NCBI GenBank assembly: GCA_021159265.1
Contig: JAGGSD010000419.1
Coordinates: forward strand, 1 to 6,815
Direction of reading: 5' to 3'
Origin: Syntrophobacterales bacterium
Lineage (GTDB): Bacteria > Desulfobacterota > Syntrophia > Syntrophales > UBA6807
DNA: 6,815 bases
Part shown: positions 1-3,996 of the stretch, piece by piece
Layout: the number at the start of each line of letters is the position of its first letter
Position numbering within the stretch: the stretch's first letter is position 1
The notes under the pieces: model-generated
The model's database searches: none
What the model was told of the DNA's origin: nothing
Seen by the model: the letters and a program-made list of their open reading frames with translations, nothing else
Program-made: the position numbers and the translations under genes

Positions 1-115
1 GTGAACGGCTGCAGGCTTTCAGCTTCGAGCTTTTCCGGCTTGTCCGGGTTAGGTTGTTAGGCTATTTTCCCTTCAGCCTCCTGCTTTCAGCATAAACAAC
101 CTGGGTAGTTACACC
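1..115. other. Gene-free leader upstream of cheR, carrying small inverted and dispersed repeats
   Basis: No reading frame or recognisable promoter is supported here. The segment contains an 8-bp perfect inverted repeat, AGGTTGTT at 51-58 and AACAACCT at 95-102. Inside it is a smaller pair, AGGCT at 59-63 with AGCCT at 75-79. Two words recur in other gaps of this window: CTTCAGCCT (71-79, again at 2799-2807) and TAAACAACCTG (93-103, again at 2807-2817). The opening GTGAACGG matches the word at 1936-1943 and 2772-2779. The segment therefore looks like a member of the dispersed repeat set between these genes. A promoter could be present but I cannot identify one. Confidence 0.6.
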
Positions 116-940
116 ATGAACTACGAATTAACTGATACTGATTTTGAAAGGATAAGCCGTCTTGTTTATGAACAGTGCGGTATTAATCTGCATGCGGGCA
201 AAAAGGAACTGGTAAAGGCAAGGTTGGGCACGCGTTTGAGGGAAGAAAATTTCGGGTCTTTCAAGGATTATTATCGTTATGTGACAACTGAAGAGGGAAT
301 TGATGAGCTGGTTGCCATGATCGATTCCATTTCCACCAATCTGACGAGCTTTTTCAGGGAAGAGAGCCATTTTCATAAACTTTACGAGATTGTGCCTGAA
401 ACGATAAAAGCGACTTATAATGAGCACCAGGTACCGAAATTGAGGATATGGAGCGCGGGATGTTCTACAGGGGAGGAACCCTATTCGCTTGCAATTACCG
501 CAAAGGAGATTGCTGACGGCAAAAATTATGATCTTAAGATACTGGCTACCGATATCTCCACAAAGACGCTCAGGACTGCTGTAACCGGTGTATATCCAAA
601 GGAGAAGATCAAGAACATCCCCCCTTCACTCCTGAGAAAATATTTTCAGATCGGACAGAAACACTGGAGCGGATACTATCGGGTGAAAAAAGAGATTAAG
701 GATATTATAAGATTCAGAAGATTCAATCTCATGGAAACTTTGCCTGTAAATAGTCTTTTTGACATCATATTCTGCAGGAATGTCATGATATATTTTGACA
801 AAAAAACGCAAAAAAGCCTGGTAAACAGATTTTATGACAGCCTGAAAAAGGGGGGTTATTTCTTTGTTGGGCATTCCGAAAGCCTGATGGGTTTGCCCCA
901 CCGGTTTAAGTATATCGAACCGAGTGTATATCGGAAATAG
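116..940 (+). CDS. cheR: CheR, chemotaxis receptor protein-glutamate O-methyltransferase
   Basis: CheR transfers methyl groups from S-adenosylmethionine to glutamate side chains on the cytoplasmic domain of chemoreceptors, the slow adaptation step opposed by CheB. The 274-residue length is close to that of enterobacterial CheR. Residues 1 to about 80 are the small helical N-terminal domain, ending in STNLTSFFRE (73-82), the family's signature junction. The SAM-binding fold begins with IWSAGCSTGEEPYS (111-124), the glycine-containing motif I. NVMIYFD (222-228) and the VGHSESL stretch near the C-terminus are further family signatures. There is no TPR or other C-terminal extension. The ATG at 116 lacks a strong Shine-Dalgarno sequence, but the N-terminal alignment fits and no better start is visible. 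It is the first gene of the cluster seen here; an inserted cassette separates it from cheD. The identification is secure. Confidence 0.97.
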   Translation: MNYELTDTDFERISRLVYEQCGINLHAGKKELVKARLGTRLREENFGSFKDYYRYVTTEEGIDELVAMIDSISTNLTSFFREESHFHKLYEIVPETIKATYNEHQVPKLRIWSAGCSTGEEPYSLAITAKEIADGKNYDLKILATDISTKTLRTAVTGVYPKEKIKNIPPSLLRKYFQIGQKHWSGYYRVKKEIKDIIRFRRFNLMETLPVNSLFDIIFCRNVMIYFDKKTQKSLVNRFYDSLKKGGYFFVGHSESLMGLPHRFKYIEPSVYRK

Positions 941-960
941 GGGTCAGGGATCGGAGGTCA
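940..960. repeat. Left inverted heptamer arm of the four-helix-bundle cassette
   Basis: Three degenerate 7-bp units related to GGGGTCA lie in tandem: GGGGTCA, GGGATCG and GAGGTCA. The array starts on the last base of the cheR stop codon and ends one base before the ATG at 961. It is the reverse complement of the right array at 1324-1344, matching at 18 of 21 positions by eye. The GGAGG inside it (953-957) is only 3 bp from the ATG at 961, which is too close for a good ribosome binding site. Confidence 0.8.
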
Positions 961-1005
961 ATGAGTTTTAAAAGTTATTGAGATCTGGAGGTTTGGCAAA
1001 AGGCA
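961..1005 (+). pseudogene. Interrupted N-terminal codons of the four-helix-bundle gene (in-frame TGA)
   Basis: Read in the frame of the gene that follows, this stretch encodes MSFKSY, then TGA at 979-981, then DLEVWQKA, running straight into the ATG at 1006. From memory, members of this family commonly begin with SYRDLEVWQKA, so the TGA stands where an arginine codon is expected. A single C-to-T change from CGA would explain it. Without the stop the protein would be 121 residues, a normal size for the family. Either the gene is a recent pseudogene, or translation restarts downstream and yields a shortened product, or the base is a sequencing error. Which of these holds cannot be decided from the sequence. 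Confidence 0.75.
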
Positions 1006-1326
1006 ATGGAACTGGTAGTAGAATGCTATCAGATAACGAAAATTTTTCCTAAGAACGAAGCATATGGACTGACCAGCCAATTGCAACGTGCATCTGTCTC
1101 GGTTCCGGCAAATATTGCCGAGGGACGAGGACGACAATATACTAAGGAATTTCTCCAACATTTGTCTATAGCTTATGGATCTCTTGCAGAGTTGGAAACG
1201 CTTCTCCAGATAGCCCAGCACTTAAATTATTTAGATGCAAATCTGTTGGAACAAATATTAGGCAGGACAGCGGAAGTTGGTCGAATGCTTAACGGTTTAC
1301 GAAAATCTTTGAGAAAGCATAACTGA
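1006..1326 (+). CDS. Four-helix-bundle protein (S23/IVP family), N-terminally shortened by a stop codon
   Basis: This 106-residue all-helical protein belongs to the family first described from intervening sequences of 23S rRNA genes and distantly related to the Avd accessory proteins of diversity-generating retroelements. The family's molecular function is not established. The core signature is clear: YGLTSQLQRASVSVPANIAEG followed by a Gly/Arg-rich turn, then KEFLQHLSIAYGSLAELETLL and a last amphipathic helix. The ATG at 1006 is an internal methionine. The natural start is the ATG at 961, cut off by TGA at 979-981. A GGAGGT at 987-992 lies 13 bp upstream of 1006, which is far for initiation. 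The stop codon at 1324-1326 forms the first bases of the right repeat arm. It has no role in chemotaxis that I know of, and its place between cheR and cheD looks like an insertion. Family assignment is strong; expression is uncertain. Confidence 0.85.
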   Translation: MELVVECYQITKIFPKNEAYGLTSQLQRASVSVPANIAEGRGRQYTKEFLQHLSIAYGSLAELETLLQIAQHLNYLDANLLEQILGRTAEVGRMLNGLRKSLRKHN

Positions 1327-1344
1327 CCCCTGACCCCTGACCCC
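1324..1344. repeat. Right inverted heptamer arm: three perfect TGACCCC units
   Basis: TGACCCC is repeated three times without error (1324-1330, 1331-1337, 1338-1344). The first unit supplies the stop codon of the four-helix-bundle gene. It is inverted relative to the array at 940-960. Removing 941-1344 would leave cheR and cheD 12 bp apart, a spacing typical of neighbouring operon genes, which supports the view that the whole segment was inserted. Confidence 0.85.
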
Positions 1345-1356
1345 TGTGGTAACTTT

Positions 1357-1839
1357 ATGAACCGTATTGTAATAGGAGTTGCAGATCTGAAGATAAGTAG
1401 CAACATTGAGGATATGTTGATTACGTATGCTCTGGGTTCATGTATCGCTGTTGCTGTTTATGATCCCATGGTAAAGGTTGGAGGGCTTTTGCATTTTATG
1501 CTTCCGGATTCAAAGCTTGATTTGAATAAAGCCAAAGCAGCCCCTGCAATGTTTGCAGATACCGGCATACCTCTTTTGTTCAAATCGTGTTACAGGCTGG
1601 GAGCTAAAAAAAGACGTATGATCGTAAAGGTTGCCGGCGGGGCCAGCATCCCGGATAATTCAAACTACTTCCGGATCGGCCAGAAAAACATAACCGCTTT
1701 GAGAAAGATATTCTGGAAAAATAATGTCCTGATAGATGGCGAGGACACCGGTAAATCTCACAACCGGACCGTTCAACTGAATATTTCTACCGGCAGGGTT
1801 GTTGTTAAGAACTCCAGCGGGGTCTGGAAGGAGTTGTAG
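1357..1839 (+). CDS. cheD: CheD, chemoreceptor glutamine deamidase
   Basis: CheD hydrolyses specific receptor glutamine side chains to glutamate, creating methylation sites. In several bacteria it also binds CheC and raises its CheY-P phosphatase activity. The 160-residue length is typical. The catalytic triad known from Thermotoga maritima CheD (Cys27, His44, Thr21) is found here as Cys29, His46 and Thr23, with a constant offset of two. They lie in LITYALGSCIAV (21-32) and GGLLHFMLP (42-50). The C-terminal half carries the family stretch RIGQKNITALRKIF and the GRVVVK strand. The ATG at 1357 has no convincing Shine-Dalgarno sequence; the space immediately upstream is the heptamer array, so the original leader may have been altered by the insertion. 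No cheC gene is visible in the window; the phosphatase present is CheX-like. Confidence 0.96.
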   Translation: MNRIVIGVADLKISSNIEDMLITYALGSCIAVAVYDPMVKVGGLLHFMLPDSKLDLNKAKAAPAMFADTGIPLLFKSCYRLGAKKRRMIVKVAGGASIPDNSNYFRIGQKNITALRKIFWKNNVLIDGEDTGKSHNRTVQLNISTGRVVVKNSSGVWKEL

Positions 1840-1845
1840 GGCAGG

Positions 1846-1942
1846 CGTTCACGGCTTGAAACTTGAAATTGGGAAGAACAGCACAAAAGCATGAAGACCC
1901 AATTTCCAATTTCTATTTTCTAATTTCAACGTTCCGTGAACG
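1846..1942. repeat. Long imperfect palindrome filling the cheD–regulator gap
   Basis: The 118-bp gap has nested inverted pairs: CGTTCACGG at 1846-1854 with CCGTGAACG at 1934-1942, TTGAAA at 1856-1861 with TTTCAA at 1924-1929, and GAAATTGGG at 1865-1873 with CCCAATTTC at 1898-1906. The order is consistent with one long hairpin with internal loops on the right arm. The left arm shows a 7-bp rhythm (CTTGAAA, CTTGAAA). No T-run follows the hairpin, so a classical intrinsic terminator is unlikely. It may act as an mRNA processing or stabilising structure, or simply be a mobile repeat. Confidence 0.7.
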
Positions 1943-1946
1943 GTTA

Positions 1947-1952
1947 AAGGAG
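1947..1952 (+). promoter_or_regulatory. Ribosome binding site of the response regulator at 1958
   Basis: AAGGAG lies 5 bp before the ATG at 1958. It is one of the two clearest Shine-Dalgarno sequences in the window, together with the one before cheY, and it fixes the start of this gene. Confidence 0.8.
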
Positions 1953-1957
1953 TTATC

Positions 1958-2389
1958 ATGTCTTTCAATGTACTGATTGTGGATGATTCAAACTCGATGC
2001 GCGCTGTTATAAAAAAGGTTATTTCAATCTCAGGTTTCAAGATGGACCAATGCATTGAGGCGGGAAACGGGAAGGAGGCACTCGAAGCGCTGGCAGAAAA
2101 TTGGGTGGATGTCATCATATCGGATATCAATATGCCTGAAATGAACGGGTTTGAATTATTGGAAAGGCTGAAGGGGGATGATTTTCTCAGGGATATTCCC
2201 GTTATCGTAATAACCACTGAAAGTAGTGAAAGACGTATGCAGGATGCCTTTAATCTTGGGGCAAAAGGCTTTATAAAAAAACCTTTTTCACCTGAGGAGG
2301 TAAAGAAAATTCTTTACGAGGTCATAGGAGTGAATGATGAAGGAGAATATGAAGAAGATAGAGGAGATGACAAGGCATTCGATTTTTGA
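1958..2389 (+). CDS. CheY-like single-domain response regulator with acidic C-terminal tail
   Basis: This stand-alone receiver protein probably accepts phosphate from CheA. The receiver fold covers residues 1 to about 120: acidic pocket Asp9/Asp10, phosphoacceptor Asp56 in SDINMP, switch Thr86, aromatic Phe105 and Lys108 in KKPF. No output domain follows. Instead there is a tail of roughly 20 residues rich in Asp and Glu, most of it encoded by the 56 bp shared with the next gene in another frame. It differs clearly from the protein at 6336-6725, so the cluster has two receiver proteins. Its overlap with a CheX-like gene suggests it may be the preferred CheX substrate or a phosphate sink; that is inference. 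It could equally be called a second CheY, but I leave the symbol empty because the downstream protein resembles classical CheY much more closely. Confidence 0.93.
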   Translation: MSFNVLIVDDSNSMRAVIKKVISISGFKMDQCIEAGNGKEALEALAENWVDVIISDINMPEMNGFELLERLKGDDFLRDIPVIVITTESSERRMQDAFNLGAKGFIKKPFSPEEVKKILYEVIGVNDEGEYEEDRGDDKAFDF

Positions 2390-2789
2390 GGTTTTTAACA
2401 AAATGTTTTTTCTTTTTCTTGAGCCTCTCGATGATAAGGACAATGGATATGATATGGAGGCTGCAATACGGTTTGAAGGTTCCATGAGCGGGGAGGTCAG
2501 GATATTTCTCTCTGCTGATATTGTGAAAACCATGATTCAAAACATGCTGGGTCTGGCGGAAGATGACATTACCGAACGGGATATAGAGGACTCTTCAAAA
2601 GAAGCGGTCAATATGATCGCCGGAAATTTCCTCGGCAAACTTGACAGCACAGAAGTCTTTAATCTGTCAATGCCGGTGTTTAAAAAACAACCCGGAGACC
2701 TTGAGTTTACGGAAAATGCCTGCAGGATGGATTTTGATTCGGATGGTGGAAAAGTTGGAGTGATCATAGCCGTGAACGGTTACCCATAG
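2334..2789 (+). CDS. cheX: CheX-like CheY-P phosphatase (CheC/CheX/FliY superfamily)
   Basis: CheX proteins dephosphorylate CheY-P and so end the signal. The 151-residue protein has the single ExxN active-site motif of the superfamily as Glu90-Ala-Val-Asn93, within SSKEAVNMIAGNFLGKL. Only one such motif is visible, as in CheX; CheC normally has two. Upstream lie an N-terminal helix with MFFLFLEPL and a strand region FEGSMSGEVRIFLS, in the usual CheX order. Possible starts are ATG at 2334, 2337 and 2349; AGGAG at 2326-2330 favours 2334 or 2337, and AAGGAG at 2340-2345 is close to 2349. The gene overlaps the regulator by up to 56 bp in the +1 frame, implying translational coupling. The last codons (AVNGYP) fall on the word CCGTGAACGGTTA, also found at 1934-1946 outside genes. 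CheX is my best reading from motif and context; overall similarity to known CheX is modest. Confidence 0.8.
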   Translation: MMKENMKKIEEMTRHSIFEVFNKMFFLFLEPLDDKDNGYDMEAAIRFEGSMSGEVRIFLSADIVKTMIQNMLGLAEDDITERDIEDSSKEAVNMIAGNFLGKLDSTEVFNLSMPVFKKQPGDLEFTENACRMDFDSDGGKVGVIIAVNGYP

Positions 2790-2842
2790 ACTAACAGCCT
2801 TCAGCCTAAACAACCTGAAAAGTCTGACAGGAGAGTGTAACC
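2790..2842. repeat. Short gap before cheB with dispersed repeat words
   Basis: CTAACAGCCTTCA at 2791-2803 is identical to 6304-6316 before cheY. CTTCAGCCT (2799-2807) and TAAACAACCTG (2807-2817) are shared with the leader before cheR. AGGAGAG at 2829-2835, 7 bp from the TTG at 2843, is the likely cheB ribosome binding site and lies outside the repeated part. Confidence 0.65.
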
Positions 2843-3874
2843 TTGAAAAAAATAAGAGTGCTCATTGTTGATGATTCCGCCATCGTGAGGAAGATATTTT
2901 CCGAGGAGCTCTCAAAATTTCCTGATATTGAAATAGTAGGGACAGCTCCCGACCCGTTTGTTGCCAGGGATAAGATCGTCAAGCTCGCGCCGGATGTCAT
3001 AACTCTGGATATCGAGATGCCGAGAATGGATGGAATAACCTTTCTCAGGAAGTTGATGAGGTATTATCCGCTGCCGGTAATCATAGTGAGTTCCCTGACG
3101 CCAAAGGGAGGGAAATTGACGTTGGAAGCGATGGACATTGGAGCTACTGAGGTTATTGGAAAACCAGGAGGTTCCTATACGGTTGGGGATATGAGCGCTC
3201 AACTGGCAGATAAGATCAGGGCCGCATCGAGGGTAAAAGTAATAAGGAAACCTTTAGATGAAGGTTCTGCTTCTGAGAGGTCTGAACCGATAAAAGCTAT
3301 TGCAAAAACCTCTAATAAGCTTATTGCTATTGGCGCCTCTACGGGCGGGACCGAGGCATTAAGGGTTGTTTTGACCAGTATGCCGCCGAATTCACCGGGG
3401 ATACTTGTGGTACAGCACATGCCGGCCAAATTTACAACAGCCTTTGCGGAGAGATTAAATGGAATTTGTCAGATCACAGTGAAGGAGGCTCAAAATAATG
3501 ATTCTGTAAATCCGGGGACTGCCTTGATTGCGCCGGGTAATTTTCACATGATTTTGAGGAGAAGCGGCGCCAGGTATTATGTTGAGATCAAGGATGGTCC
3601 GATGGTTCACCATCAACGTCCCGCAGTTGATATATTGTTTAAATCGATTGCGAAGTCGGCGGGATCAAATTCAATTGGCGCCATACTTACCGGTATGGGA
3701 TCAGATGGCGCTCAAGGTCTATTGGAAATGAAACAGGCCGGCGCGAAAACAATTGCCCAGGATGAAAAATCATGTATCGTCTTCGGAATGCCTAAGGAAG
3801 CTATAAAATTAGGGGCTGTAGATAAGGTGGCGCCTTTGGGCAGGGTCGCTGAAGAAATAGTAAAGATGGTGTGA
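2843..3874 (+). CDS. cheB: CheB, receptor methylesterase/glutamine deamidase with receiver domain
   Basis: CheB removes receptor methyl esters, and in many species deamidates receptors, when its receiver domain is phosphorylated by CheA. The 343 residues divide into a receiver domain (1 to about 125; Asp10, Asp11, phosphoacceptor Asp56 in LDIEMPRMDG, Lys107 in GKP), a linker (about 126-157) and the C-terminal catalytic domain. The catalytic triad is Ser166 in GASTGG, His192 in QHMP and Asp288 in TGMGSDG, each two residues beyond the Salmonella Ser164/His190/Asp286. VHHQRPAVDILF and QDEKSCIVFGMP are further signatures. Start: TTG at 2843 with AGGAGAG at 2829-2835. The next in-frame start, GTG at 2858, would cut into the first receiver strand, so TTG is preferred. 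A complete and apparently functional enzyme, paired with cheR in the same cluster. Confidence 0.97.
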   Translation: MKKIRVLIVDDSAIVRKIFSEELSKFPDIEIVGTAPDPFVARDKIVKLAPDVITLDIEMPRMDGITFLRKLMRYYPLPVIIVSSLTPKGGKLTLEAMDIGATEVIGKPGGSYTVGDMSAQLADKIRAASRVKVIRKPLDEGSASERSEPIKAIAKTSNKLIAIGASTGGTEALRVVLTSMPPNSPGILVVQHMPAKFTTAFAERLNGICQITVKEAQNNDSVNPGTALIAPGNFHMILRRSGARYYVEIKDGPMVHHQRPAVDILFKSIAKSAGSNSIGAILTGMGSDGAQGLLEMKQAGAKTIAQDEKSCIVFGMPKEAIKLGAVDKVAPLGRVAEEIVKMV

Positions 3875-3892
3875 ACTGCTCAGGTTCACAGT

Positions 3893-3968
3893 TCGAAGGT
3901 TAGAGGGTTAGAAGGTTAGAAGAGCAGAGGGTTAGACAGCAACGAGTAACCCTGAACCCTGAACCCTT
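3893..3968. repeat. Tandem 8-bp and 7-bp repeat block between cheB and cheA
   Basis: GGTTAGA occurs at 3898, 3906, 3914 and 3930, that is, on an 8-bp register with one degenerate unit at 3922. It is followed by AACCCTG at 3948 and 3955 and AACCCTT at 3962 on a 7-bp register. The two blocks are roughly complementary: AGGGTTA at 3928-3934 pairs with TAACCCT at 3947-3953 around a 12-base loop. The sequence TCGAAGGT (3893-3900) and the word AGCAACGAG (3938-3946) both recur inside cheA at 4381-4388 and 4411-4419. The block ends at the earliest possible cheA start (TTG 3967). There is no T-run, so a terminator is unlikely. Confidence 0.75.
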
Positions 3969-3983
3969 GAAGCAAAGATTTAT

Positions 3984-3987
3984 GAGG
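3984..3987 (+). promoter_or_regulatory. Probable ribosome binding site deciding the cheA start
   Basis: GAGG, within TATGAGGTCT, lies 9 bp before the ATG at 3997. The two earlier in-frame candidates, TTG at 3967 and ATG at 3982, have no comparable sequence, and TTG 3967 lies in the AACCCTG repeat. The evidence is modest. Confidence 0.45.
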
Positions 3988-3996
3988 TCTGGAATT

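Noticed and set aside
1..115. Promoter for the cluster upstream of cheR
   Set aside because: No sigma-70, sigma-54 or flagellar sigma-28 pair of boxes with acceptable spacing could be supported by eye in this repeat-rich segment.
979..981. TGA read as selenocysteine, tryptophan or glycine
   Set aside because: The expected residue is arginine, no convincing SECIS-like hairpin is apparent just downstream, and cheB, cheA, the regulator and this gene itself all use TGA as a normal stop.
1006..1326. Avd accessory gene of a diversity-generating retroelement
   Set aside because: The fold family is related, but no reverse transcriptase, template repeat or variable repeat is present, and the conserved core fits the S23/IVP group better.
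940..1344. Intervening sequence of a 23S rRNA gene
   Set aside because: The family is known from such sites, but both flanks here are chemotaxis genes and no rRNA sequence is present.
3267..3290. Possible repeat-derived linker in cheB
   Set aside because: The stretch has a few similar words (GGTTCTG, GGTCTGA) but no consistent period and no shared word with the gaps; ordinary linker variation explains it.
3893..3968. CRISPR array
   Set aside because: Units are only 7-8 bp with no unique spacers and no cas genes nearby.
3967..3996. TTG 3967 as the cheA start
   Set aside because: It falls in the AACCCTT repeat without a ribosome binding site; ATG 3997 has GAGG at a workable distance. ATG 3982 remains possible.
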